Part shown: one piece after another, positions 1 through 6,790 of the stretch
How positions within the stretch are numbered: position 1 is the stretch's first letter
Layout of the letters: every line of letters starts with the position of its first letter
The notes under the pieces: model-generated
The model's database searches: none
What the model was told of the DNA's origin: nothing
The model's input: the letters and a program-made list of their open reading frames with translations, nothing else
Translations under genes and position numbers: made by a program
Source of the DNA: LMEP-6097 sp049314535
Lineage (GTDB): Bacteria; Cyanobacteriota; Vampirovibrionia; LMEP-6097
NCBI GenBank assembly: GCA_049314535.1
Contig: JBMOEX010000063.1
Span: 1-12,954 of the forward strand
DNA length: 12,954 bases
Direction of reading: 5' to 3'

Positions 1-14
1 TTTAAAGAAATACT

Positions 15-845
15 ATGAGAAAATTAAACCTAATGCCCGAACCAAAAAAAAACCGCGAAGATTATTTAAATGACGACGAAAACGCAGAAATTGGAGTTCA
101 GCGACATGCCCAAGAGACAAGCGATTCAACAGATGCAATATACGACCCAACTCCTAAAGACATCACAGAACATCTTGAAGAAATAAGGAATAGACTTTTC
201 CTAGTTCTTGGGCTAGGAGTGGTAATTTTCATTACCTGCTTCAATTATTCAGAATTTTTCATCAGCCTGCTTGAGAAGCAAGCTCCGCGAGGATCAAGCT
301 TTTTTCAATTAAAACCAGGTGAATTACTCTTTAGTAGTTTCAAAGCCTCTGGCTTTGTGAGTTTAATATTAATCAGCCCAATCATCTGCCAGCAAGTATT
401 AGCCTTTATAAGATCTGGTCTTAAAGAAAAAGAATATAAAATTTTAAAAATTATTTTTTTAAGCTTACCCTTACTTTTAGTGTCTGGGATTGGGTTCGCG
501 TATTATTTCATCCTGCCGCCCTTACTAAATTTTCTTCTGGGCTTTAATAGCACAGTGATAGAAAGCCGCTATGGCATAGAACATTTTATAAACCTCTGCT
601 TATCACTGCTGATGATCACGGGGATTAGTTTTCAAATCCCTATCTTAATAATCATTCTTACCTTCTTTAAACTAGTTACAATAAAACAACTTTTATCTAT
701 ATGGCGTTATGTTACAGTCGGGGCTTTCGCACTCTCAGCATTTCTGACACCCACACCAGATCCTTTCACTATGTCGATTCTAGCTTTTGCCATTTTAGGA
801 CTTTATTTTTCTACAATATTTACAGTTAAGATTTTTAAGATTTAG
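15..845 (+). CDS. tatC: Sec-independent (twin-arginine) translocase subunit TatC, with N-terminal extension
   Basis: TatC is the multi-spanning inner-membrane receptor that binds twin-arginine signal peptides and, with TatA/TatB, exports folded proteins. The family signature HLEEIRNR is at residues 53-60, followed by a first membrane segment. SPIICQQ (121-127) and the cytoplasmic-loop acidic residues after FIRSGL (131-136) match the conserved core. GISFQIPI lies at 203-210 and LTPTPDPF at 244-251 before the last helix. The FQ pair and the TPxxDP form resemble cyanobacterial and plastid TatC rather than the FE/LTPPD form of enterobacteria. At 276 residues it is longer than most TatC (about 240-260). 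The surplus is an acidic, polar N-terminal stretch of about 45 residues before the core. No clear Shine-Dalgarno precedes the ATG and only 14 bases are visible upstream; a second Met at residue 7 is an alternative start. No tatA or tatB is visible. The gene converges on fmt. Confidence 0.94.
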   Translation: MRKLNLMPEPKKNREDYLNDDENAEIGVQRHAQETSDSTDAIYDPTPKDITEHLEEIRNRLFLVLGLGVVIFITCFNYSEFFISLLEKQAPRGSSFFQLKPGELLFSSFKASGFVSLILISPIICQQVLAFIRSGLKEKEYKILKIIFLSLPLLLVSGIGFAYYFILPPLLNFLLGFNSTVIESRYGIEHFINLCLSLLMITGISFQIPILIIILTFFKLVTIKQLLSIWRYVTVGAFALSAFLTPTPDPFTMSILAFAILGLYFSTIFTVKIFKI

Positions 846-852
846 AAAAGTT

Positions 853-872
853 ATATGAAAAGCTTTTCGTAT
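853..872. terminator. AT-rich inverted repeat between convergent tatC and fmt
   Basis: This 20-nt inverted repeat, centred on AAAAGCTTTT, can form an 8-bp stem (one T-G wobble) with a 4-nt AGCT loop. It is followed on the + strand by TTTAAAA. It lies 8 bp after the tatC stop and 30 bp from the fmt stop, where a shared bidirectional terminator would be expected. The stem is weak because it is almost all A-T, and the T-run is short. Confidence 0.3.
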
Positions 873-902
873 TTAAAATCAACGGAGTTGTCGAATCTAA
901 GA

Positions 903-1991
903 CTAAATCAACAAATCCCCTTCCTTAAGCCTAAAACCATTCAAACAGTCACTTGCCTTCATCTCTGCTTTACCACTAGGTTTAAGCCTATAAATCTGTA
1001 AAACTCCATCAAAAGTCTGCACCCAGATAAAACCCTCTTTATGATTAACTTTTACGACAGTTCCAGGGTCTGGAGATTTAAGCTCTTCATCTGCAACAGC
1101 AGTCTCTAAAATAACGACCTTTTCGCCCCTAAATATAAAGTAAGCCCCAGGCCAAGGGTAAGTACCTCTAACTAAATTATGGATATTCTCTGCTGAATTG
1201 GGTTTTGAAAATTTAAAAAAGGCTTGTTTAGAATTAGGTGAGCTGAAATGCAACTCTGGAGAGAAGAAATCTATTAACCCTAAATCCTTATTCATAAAAG
1301 GAGCGAGCTGTTCAAAGACAGTTAGCTCCGCAAAGCCCTGCTGAACCTCGCCTTTAGAGAATTCTTCGCCTTCATTAAGCGACTGCCCTCCAATCCCAAT
1401 TTCTGCATTTTTATTATTCTGCTTATTAAGATTTAACTTTAGAAGGGTGCTTAAAAGTAAATCTGCACCAAAGTGTGACATTCTTAAAGTTAATTCCTGA
1501 GCTGTTTCATTCTCTACGTACAGCATTTCAGAAGAAAGCAAGACTGGACCAGTATCTACCCCAGCATCGCTGAGCATAGTCGAGACCCCGATCTCCTTTT
1601 CTCCATTAATTAACATCCAATTTATAGGAGCAGGCCCTCTGTATTTAGGTAATAAACTTGCATGTAAGTTAACGACCCCAAGAGAGCTTAAATTTAAATA
1701 ATTCTCTTTTAAAATCTGCCCATAAGCCACTGTAACTAAAGCATCTGGTTTTAAATCACTCAAAGTTTTAAATACAAGCTCATCTAGACTTAATCTCTCT
1801 GGCTGAAAAACTGGAATGCCATGCTTTAAAGCTATATTCTTAACTGGTGGAGCTGTTAATATCTGCTTACGCCCTACTGGCTTATCTGGCTGAGTAACTA
1901 CAGCGAGCACCTCAATATCACTAGAGTTTATAAGCAAATTTAAAGCAGGAACCGCAAATTCTGGAGTACCAAAAAACACAAGCCTCAACAT
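903..1991 (-). CDS. fmt: Methionyl-tRNA formyltransferase
   Basis: Fmt transfers a formyl group from 10-formyltetrahydrofolate to Met-tRNA(fMet), making the initiator tRNA in the cytoplasm. The N-terminal Rossmann domain opens with LRLVFFGTPEFAVPAL. It contains TQPDKPVGR (33-41) and the catalytic block VNLHASLLPKYRGPAP (107-122), whose Asn108 and His110 match the family's Asn/His pair; the catalytic Asp is Asp146 in GVDTGP. The C-terminal tRNA-binding domain begins near NLVRGTYPWPGAY (272-284). At 362 residues the protein is roughly 45-50 longer than typical Fmt (about 310-315). The excess lies in the linker between domains: a low-complexity Asn/Lys/Gly/Glu-rich stretch near 187-226 and a Ser/Phe/Lys-rich stretch near 245-263. 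The ATG at 1991 is right for the family's immediate hydrophobic first strand. There is no Shine-Dalgarno; a TATTAT hexamer lies 9 nt upstream. It is divergent from the tolC-like gene. Confidence 0.97.
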   Translation of the reverse strand: MLRLVFFGTPEFAVPALNLLINSSDIEVLAVVTQPDKPVGRKQILTAPPVKNIALKHGIPVFQPERLSLDELVFKTLSDLKPDALVTVAYGQILKENYLNLSSLGVVNLHASLLPKYRGPAPINWMLINGEKEIGVSTMLSDAGVDTGPVLLSSEMLYVENETAQELTLRMSHFGADLLLSTLLKLNLNKQNNKNAEIGIGGQSLNEGEEFSKGEVQQGFAELTVFEQLAPFMNKDLGLIDFFSPELHFSSPNSKQAFFKFSKPNSAENIHNLVRGTYPWPGAYFIFRGEKVVILETAVADEELKSPDPGTVVKVNHKEGFIWVQTFDGVLQIYRLKPSGKAEMKASDCLNGFRLKEGDLLI

Positions 1992-2024
1992 ACTTAATCT
2001 ATAATAGAGCTGTTAAAGCCTTTT
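1992..2024. promoter_or_regulatory. Divergent fmt/tolC promoter region
   Basis: These 33 bp are all that separate the two divergent start codons, so both promoters must lie here or extend into the neighbouring genes. On the + strand a perfect TATAAT occupies 2000-2005, 19 nt before the tolC-like ATG. On the minus strand TATTAT (complement of 2001-2006) sits 9 nt before the fmt ATG, which would place transcription initiation at or next to the start codon. The two hexamers overlap, so polymerase binding could be mutually exclusive. No good -35 box was found on either strand, and no Shine-Dalgarno for either gene. The assignment rests on hexamer match and position alone in an AT-rich genome. Confidence 0.4.
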
Positions 2025-3647
2025 ATGCTTAATCCATATAAAAAATCTAAAATTAATCAAAAACTGGAATCAGTATTCATCATCCCTCGCTTCTCTAAAG
2101 CTGCAATATACTTAGGTTTAATGCTTTTACACTGCCATCCCGTAATAGCAGAGAACTTCGTCAAATCTTACAAAGATGATTACCAAGAAATAGTTCCAGA
2201 GTTAAGCCTCAAAGCTGAACTATATTCGGAGCCTGAAACTCCTAGTGTCAATCTCAAATCTGAATATGTTTTAGACAATATAGCAATAGATGATTTTTTC
2301 TACAAAGCTCATATAGAGACTAATTTCTATCCGATCAAGCTCGATACTTCTTTTAAAAGTCCTATCGAGATTGGGCTGGAGGAAATATTAGAACAATCTA
2401 TAGCAAATAACATCAATCTTAATATCGCAAGACTAGACAGTAAAATCGCTAAATGGAAGTTCTGGAAACAGTTCTCAGACAATTTACCCGATTTCACGGT
2501 TGGACTTGGTAACAGAAATTTAGATGGAACCTTTTATATTAACTCTAGAGTTCAAGGTCAAATCAATGAAAATATCGCCAACACGGCTGCCAGGCTTGAT
2601 TATCGAGTATTTAATGGTGGAACTACATTATTTTTAACCCTCGCTGAAAAATTCTATAGACAGGCAACAGAATTGCAGGAACAGGAAACTTACAACAAAA
2701 CACTTTTAGATTCAATACATTTTTACAACAATTTACTTAGTGCTCAATTAAAACTTGCTACTGGAGCCAAAGCCCTTGAAAGCATGAAAGCTAATTTAGA
2801 TTTAAGTTCTAAATTTTTCAATGCTGGTACTGGTACTAAATTAGACCAGATGATAGCAGCCACAGAATTAGCCAGATTTCAAAAGAACCTGATAGACAGT
2901 GAAGCAGCATTCCGGACTTCTGAAATTGATTTAGCTCAACATCTTAAATTAAATTTAGATAGTGCTTTACAAATCAGAAATGAGAAAATCCGTGTCTTTA
3001 ATTTAGTCCAAGACAATTTAAGCATAGAAGAATTTCTTGGGACAGCTTTAAAAAAGAATCCTCAGATTCTAAAAAGCCTAGCTATAAAAGAAGCAGCTTT
3101 AAAAGAAGGTCTATCTAAAGTTGGTAATTTGCTACCAAAGTTAGACATTTATGCAGACAGGAGTGGTAATGGTGGTGATCTTAATAATCTCTTTCACACA
3201 AACACACTTGCTTTTAACGTAAATGTACAAGTAGGAGAAAATCTAGGCTTAGGTAATTTCAGTGATATAGCTAAAGCTAAATTAGATATAAAGAAGGCTA
3301 AGCTCGTTCTAGAACAAGAACAGATCAGAATAGAAAAAGAACTTAGAAAATCTTACATAAAATTCCAGCAAGCTAAATCTTCCATAGATGTGATTAATAA
3401 AGAGCTTGAAGCTTCTGAAGAAGCTCTCAGATTAGCTAAATTACGTTACAGAAATGGAATCGAAGTTTTCGCTAATTTAATCCAAAAAGAGAGCAGTTAT
3501 TTCAATGCTCAAAGTAAATATATAGATAGTATAAACGCCTACAACAGTTCCCAAGCAGAAATCGCCTATTTTATGGGAAGCATAAATGTCTCGGATCTGC
3601 TGAAATTAGTGGATAACCCTATAAGCTCTGAAACAGGTCAGATGTAA
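2025..3647 (+). CDS. TolC-family outer-membrane efflux/secretion channel protein
   Basis: TolC-type proteins trimerise into an outer-membrane barrel with a periplasmic alpha-helical tunnel serving RND, ABC or type I export systems. Residues 1-42 look like a signal peptide: a long basic N-region, a hydrophobic stretch near 26-36 and probable cleavage after VIA. About 70 extra periplasmic residues precede the core. Two outer-membrane-efflux repeats follow. Each opens with a helical block (first at about 117-150, second at 334-365) ending in a Leu-Pro strand (NLPDFTVG at 153-160; NLLPKLDIYA at 368-377). Each closes with long helices, near 205-310 and 411-517. The GTGTKLDQ (268-275) and RNGIEVFANL (476-485) turns match the family's helix-helix junctions. 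No inner-membrane partner or adaptor lies beside it, so the cargo is unknown. No Shine-Dalgarno is visible; a TATAAT lies 19 nt upstream. The stop codon is 2 bp from that of the convergent gene. Confidence 0.91.
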   Translation: MLNPYKKSKINQKLESVFIIPRFSKAAIYLGLMLLHCHPVIAENFVKSYKDDYQEIVPELSLKAELYSEPETPSVNLKSEYVLDNIAIDDFFYKAHIETNFYPIKLDTSFKSPIEIGLEEILEQSIANNINLNIARLDSKIAKWKFWKQFSDNLPDFTVGLGNRNLDGTFYINSRVQGQINENIANTAARLDYRVFNGGTTLFLTLAEKFYRQATELQEQETYNKTLLDSIHFYNNLLSAQLKLATGAKALESMKANLDLSSKFFNAGTGTKLDQMIAATELARFQKNLIDSEAAFRTSEIDLAQHLKLNLDSALQIRNEKIRVFNLVQDNLSIEEFLGTALKKNPQILKSLAIKEAALKEGLSKVGNLLPKLDIYADRSGNGGDLNNLFHTNTLAFNVNVQVGENLGLGNFSDIAKAKLDIKKAKLVLEQEQIRIEKELRKSYIKFQQAKSSIDVINKELEASEEALRLAKLRYRNGIEVFANLIQKESSYFNAQSKYIDSINAYNSSQAEIAYFMGSINVSDLLKLVDNPISSETGQM

Positions 3648-3649
3648 CT

Positions 3650-4111
3650 TTACAATACAAGAACATCCTGAATAATCTTCTCTTGTTCCTTGCCTTCGTT
3701 TTGAACAAGAGTGTCTAAAACTTCACCAAGTGCATTATGCACTGCATATTGATAATTTAGCTGGGAATTTCTCTGCTGAGCTATCGTTAACTGCTCATTA
3801 ATCACAGCTTGATCCTCACCATAATAACGTTTAGCCATAACATTACCGATATAACCACCGATAGAACGACCGACCCCAAAACCAACAACAGATCCTAAGG
3901 GGCCACCAAGGGCACCACCAGCAATACCTAACATGCCACCAATGCCCTGAGCCCTAAATCTAATCTTATCCATCTGCAATCTAACTTCACCAACTCTACG
4001 AGTTAGCTGGAAAATATCCTGGAAGTTCGCCGCCATAATATACTTCTGAGCATTATCGTTATTCATATGCTGAATACGCCAGTTAATAAGGTTCGGTGCT
4101 TCCATTGTCAT
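3650..4111 (-). CDS. Small protein with central glycine zipper, family not recognised
   Basis: I do not recognise this 153-residue protein. It has three parts. The N-terminal part (1-55) is polar and probably helical. The middle (56-90) is a glycine-rich hydrophobic stretch with repeated GxxxG spacing (IGGMLGIAGGALGG, then GFGVGRSIGGYIG), a glycine zipper that usually packs helices tightly within or across a membrane. The C-terminal part (95-153) is Gln/Glu/Asn-rich and predicted helical. There is no cleavable signal peptide and no Cys. Start: ATG at 4111 with an AAGGAA ribosome site 8 nt upstream; the second Met (residue 3) would be too far from it. It is the downstream gene of a two-gene unit, 42 bp after the 92-residue gene, so the two products probably act together. 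Membrane insertion, pore formation or a secreted structural role are possible but unproven. Confidence 0.78.
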   Translation of the reverse strand: MTMEAPNLINWRIQHMNNDNAQKYIMAANFQDIFQLTRRVGEVRLQMDKIRFRAQGIGGMLGIAGGALGGPLGSVVGFGVGRSIGGYIGNVMAKRYYGEDQAVINEQLTIAQQRNSQLNYQYAVHNALGEVLDTLVQNEGKEQEKIIQDVLVL

Positions 4112-4153
4112 TGATTTAATTCCTTGATATTTTTAAGTTAAAAAACAAATCTA

Positions 4154-4432
4154 TTAAGATTTCTTGATTAATTCCATTTCTTTTTTGTACTGATCTTTGT
4201 CACCCTTAGCGACCTCTAACCAAAACTGCTGATTAATACGAGCAAGACCCATTAATTCACGAGTAGTACCCATCAACTGTCTTGCAGCCTCAGAGTCACC
4301 ATTCCCGAGTATGGATTGTTGCATTAATTGCTCAGCGAAAGCGTTATCAGAAGCTGTTTGAGTGACTAATGAATTAGCCTCAGTCATCCGCTCTGATGCA
4401 TTGACATATGGTACTGATGAAAATGTTGCCAT
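4154..4432 (-). CDS. Small helical protein of unknown family, paired with the glycine-zipper gene
   Basis: I do not recognise this 92-residue protein. The first 25 residues are Ser/Thr/Asn-rich without a hydrophobic core, so there is no Sec signal. From about residue 28 to the end it reads as two amphipathic helices (28-42 and 48-90) split by a GNGDS turn (43-47). The C-terminal helix (WLEVAKGDKDQYKKEMELIKK) is strongly charged. There is no Cys. Start: ATG at 4432 preceded by a near-ideal AAAGGAG Shine-Dalgarno (complement of 4439-4445) with 6-nt spacing, stronger than that of any housekeeping gene here, suggesting high expression. It leads the unit whose second member encodes the glycine-zipper protein. 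The helix-turn-helix shape without a signal resembles small rod or needle subunits of specialised secretion systems, but no secretion gene is nearby and I would not assign it. Confidence 0.76.
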   Translation of the reverse strand: MATFSSVPYVNASERMTEANSLVTQTASDNAFAEQLMQQSILGNGDSEAARQLMGTTRELMGLARINQQFWLEVAKGDKDQYKKEMELIKKS

Positions 4433-4460
4433 TATATTCTCCTTTTTTTCACGAAAAATT

Positions 4461-4481
4461 AGACCATTTCATTTCTGGTCT
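4461..4481. promoter_or_regulatory. Dyad upstream of the 92-residue gene (operator or leader hairpin)
   Basis: AGACCA (4461-4466) and TGGTCT (4476-4481) are perfect inverted repeats around a 9-nt spacer, about 29 bp upstream of the minus-strand ATG at 4432. In the minus-strand transcript the 6-bp stem is followed by AATTTTT and then the strong Shine-Dalgarno. It could therefore be a leader hairpin or attenuator, or a protein-binding dyad. Read on the + strand it is followed by TTT but has no upstream gene to terminate. Confidence 0.4.
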
Positions 4482-4513
4482 TTTAAAACTTTTTTGGTTA
4501 CCCTTATCTTCTG

Positions 4514-4564
4514 AAGGAGGTATACAGGATGCAGGTTAATGTTTGGTTAATGGAGCTGGAGTGA
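4514..4564 (+). other. Tiny 11-codon ORF with perfect Shine-Dalgarno (possible leader peptide)
   Basis: GAAGGAGG at 4513-4520 is a full match to the 16S anti-Shine-Dalgarno. It is followed 8 nt later by ATG (4529-4531) opening an 11-codon frame (MQVNVWLMELE) that stops at TGA 4562-4564. It ends 109 bp before the lipoprotein start and on the same strand, so it could be a leader peptide or a short independent peptide. It overlaps an 11-bp-period direct repeat that could instead be an operator. The only support is the ribosome site, so the translation call is tentative. Confidence 0.25.
4534..4552. repeat. Direct repeat of GGTTAATG with 11-bp period
   Basis: GGTTAATG occurs at 4534-4541 and again at 4545-4552, separated by TTT, giving an 11-bp centre-to-centre period close to one DNA helical turn. 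A third partial match, TTTGGTTA, lies at 4493-4500. Tandem half-sites with an 11-bp period are typical of OmpR/PhoB-class response regulators. The site lies in the divergent control region between the 92-residue gene and the lipoprotein. The regulator is not identified. Confidence 0.4.
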
Positions 4565-4641
4565 TTTAAATTTAACTTGCTTTATAAAAAAGTAGTTCAC
4601 CATATAAAATTTAACACGCTGGGCTTTATATTTATATTATT

Positions 4642-4669
4642 TTGATCTCACTGACCATCTGGATAATAT
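4642..4669 (+). promoter_or_regulatory. Candidate promoter of the repeat lipoprotein gene
   Basis: TTGATC (4642-4647) and TAATAT (4664-4669), 16 bp apart, make a plausible sigma-70 pair; GATAAT at 4662-4667 is an alternative -10. The -10 would end only 4 to 6 nt before the GTG start codon, so the transcript would begin at or very near the start, consistent with a leaderless mRNA. No Shine-Dalgarno is present. Confidence 0.35.
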
Positions 4670-4673
4670 ACTT

Positions 4674-6713
4674 GTGATAAGAAACACTGCCCCTAACTCT
4701 GTAATTAATACTGCCCAGCTTAGAGCTGACGGAACATCAAAAGGGACAACTACTTTATTGCTAGGCTTCTTAACAACTCTGATCACATCCTCATGTTCTA
4801 TTCAACCATCAAAGCTAACAAGCACAAATCAATCACAAGATCAATCACCCACTAATACATCAGAAGTAAGACAAGACTGTAGCAAAATCTTGATGATGAA
4901 AGATAGGTGTGAAGAACTACAAAAATTCAAAGAACTACCTTCTACTTTTAAAGCTTACTTGAACCAAGAGTCCAGCTTAACTAGAGATGATTTAATCACT
5001 CTTTATACATATAAAAAGCGGGGTGTTATTGATATAGGTCATAACGATTTAGCAGAATTAAGTGATAAAGATTTTCTGAAATTAGCAGACGCAATGAAAA
5101 AAACTCGTACTGGCTATAGCGGACAAGAAACCGCTGAACTGCTGTTAAACATGCCGTCGAAAGATTTTGAAAAATTAACAACTACAGACATTCCAATAGA
5201 AAATAGAATTGAAGGTTTGCGTAATCATATTGCCGAATTTCACTTTGGGTTCACTAGCAAAGATATTATCCTTACCTATTTTTTACGACAAGAATTTAAT
5301 GTAAATGACAAAGAATCTGTCAAACTTTTAGTAGATTTATCAAATTCGGTGCCAAGCAATTGGGAACCTACCGATATCAAAGAAGCTTTGAAATTAATTC
5401 TAAAAGCAGAACCCAAACTTAAAGTAAGTCCATCAAATACTTTTAAAGACTTACGTCAAGCCGTGACAAAGTTCTCTACACAATTCACAGATCTGACTTT
5501 CACCCGAGAACCAAGTGAAATATTTGCAGCAATGAATATATTTAAGCCTGACATTAATGGCCAAGGATTGGAAGCATTATGTCAAAAAGCCCAAACAGTT
5601 AATAGTTTTTTCTCAAAAATGGGGGCAGAGTACTCTACCGCAGATATTAAAAAATTTTTCGATAATTTACCAAGTTACGTGGATAAAAATATACAAAAAG
5701 ACACAGCAAAAGAATCAGGTGAAGCACTCAATAAACTCCTAAAGTATTTAGAACGCCGAGGTTTCAAGAATGAAAATCTGGAGCAATTACTCCAAAGATC
5801 GGCTCCATTATTAACTCCCGGGAACAATGGCAATACGATATTACCATTCTCTGCACATGCTAAAGGGTTAAAGACTTTAATACGCAACTTCGACAGAAAA
5901 AAGTACAATAATGACGAAATTATGGCAGTATTGAAAGATTTTCCTTCTTCAAGGAAAACTTTAAATCAAAACTTGAGTCTACCATCAAATACAGATTCCG
6001 AAAAACACTTTGAGCTATTAAAAAAAATATTAGACCCTTATTCTGAAAATAGAGGTACTGGAGTCTCTCTTGCTGAACATGAAAAGTTGAAAGAAATAAC
6101 AAGTCGATTTGTTGATAAAAGCTTACCCCCACTAGAGCAAGAAGTTTCTATTGCAGAAATGAATCAACAATTAATAGAGCTTCTAGATCTAGGAAAAAAT
6201 GGTAATAATGTTATTAAGGAAATCACTCCATATATAGATATATCCAATTTTTTGGGTCTACAGTATAAATCCTTTCCAGACCTATCAAAAGGATATCTCC
6301 TGATAATAGGCAATTTTATCAATGACTTGCCAAAAAAAACTGGTCCAGAAAACAATCAAGAATCAATCAACCTCAAAGAATTACTTAGTTCCTATGAAGA
6401 CACTTTTAAAAACTCATTAAAAGATTTAACAGCAAAGCAAAGGCTAAGTAATTATATAAGATTAATTAATAGTCACCCAGAATTAAAGCCTAGCCAAATG
6501 CTTATACTAGCTCAAGTTCAAGAATCAACAATATTTAGTGATATCAAAGCGAGCAATCCTGTTCATAAACAAGAGCTAGTAATAGAGAGGTTAAAAAACC
6601 TTAGCTTGATTGAAACTACTAATCGCCAAGGTTTAAATCGCTCAAGCTCAAAATACACCATTACCAATTTCCCTGATAATTTACCTGCCATCATTAAACA
6701 AGGAAAGCCATAA
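4674..6713 (+). CDS. Predicted lipoprotein of degenerate ~44-residue helical repeats, unknown family
   Basis: I do not recognise this 679-residue protein. It begins with a polar 24-residue N-region containing Arg/Lys, then a hydrophobic core (25-38), then TSSC with Cys41 as a plausible lipidation site. Ser/Thr/Gln/Asn-rich sequence (42-65) follows, as in lipoprotein tethers. From about residue 100 to 424 a weak unit recurs: an aromatic or Leu, three residues, Asp/Glu-Ile/Leu, a hydrophobic helix and often Pro. Units start near 102, 148, 193, 230, 278, 320, 364 and 411, averaging 44 residues. YSTADIKKFFDNLP (320-333) and YNNDEIMAVLKDFP (411-424) show it best. Related segments may continue to about 610. 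No enzyme motif was seen. The start is GTG; no other standard start codon lies between the upstream in-frame stop and the hydrophobic core that would keep the whole signal. A helical-repeat scaffold anchored in the outer membrane is the likeliest role. It converges on upp. Confidence 0.86.
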   Translation: MIRNTAPNSVINTAQLRADGTSKGTTTLLLGFLTTLITSSCSIQPSKLTSTNQSQDQSPTNTSEVRQDCSKILMMKDRCEELQKFKELPSTFKAYLNQESSLTRDDLITLYTYKKRGVIDIGHNDLAELSDKDFLKLADAMKKTRTGYSGQETAELLLNMPSKDFEKLTTTDIPIENRIEGLRNHIAEFHFGFTSKDIILTYFLRQEFNVNDKESVKLLVDLSNSVPSNWEPTDIKEALKLILKAEPKLKVSPSNTFKDLRQAVTKFSTQFTDLTFTREPSEIFAAMNIFKPDINGQGLEALCQKAQTVNSFFSKMGAEYSTADIKKFFDNLPSYVDKNIQKDTAKESGEALNKLLKYLERRGFKNENLEQLLQRSAPLLTPGNNGNTILPFSAHAKGLKTLIRNFDRKKYNNDEIMAVLKDFPSSRKTLNQNLSLPSNTDSEKHFELLKKILDPYSENRGTGVSLAEHEKLKEITSRFVDKSLPPLEQEVSIAEMNQQLIELLDLGKNGNNVIKEITPYIDISNFLGLQYKSFPDLSKGYLLIIGNFINDLPKKTGPENNQESINLKELLSSYEDTFKNSLKDLTAKQRLSNYIRLINSHPELKPSQMLILAQVQESTIFSDIKASNPVHKQELVIERLKNLSLIETTNRQGLNRSSSKYTITNFPDNLPAIIKQGKP

Positions 6714-6790
6714 AGCGTGATTCACCTGAAAAAAATAGTTCTGAAATTTTAAAAATGTTAAAACAAAACGGTGTTTATTAAACCCAAAAC

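Noticed and set aside
2025..2150. Cys37 in the TolC-like signal region as a lipoprotein site
   Set aside because: The preceding residue is His (LLHC), which breaks the lipobox; VIA-EN cleavage by ordinary signal peptidase fits better.
4568..4615. AAATTTAAC occurring at 4568-4576 and 4607-4615, each followed by TTTATA
   Set aside because: Short and purely AT-rich in an AT-rich spacer with a 39-bp period; likely chance.
5557..6355. Short open frames on both strands inside the lipoprotein gene
   Set aside because: They lie within a continuous 679-codon frame with a signal sequence and repeats, and have no ribosome sites or recognisable products.
6714..6790. Possible terminator between the lipoprotein and upp genes
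   Set aside because: Only very short or loop-less inverted repeats are present and no convincing stem plus T-run in either direction.
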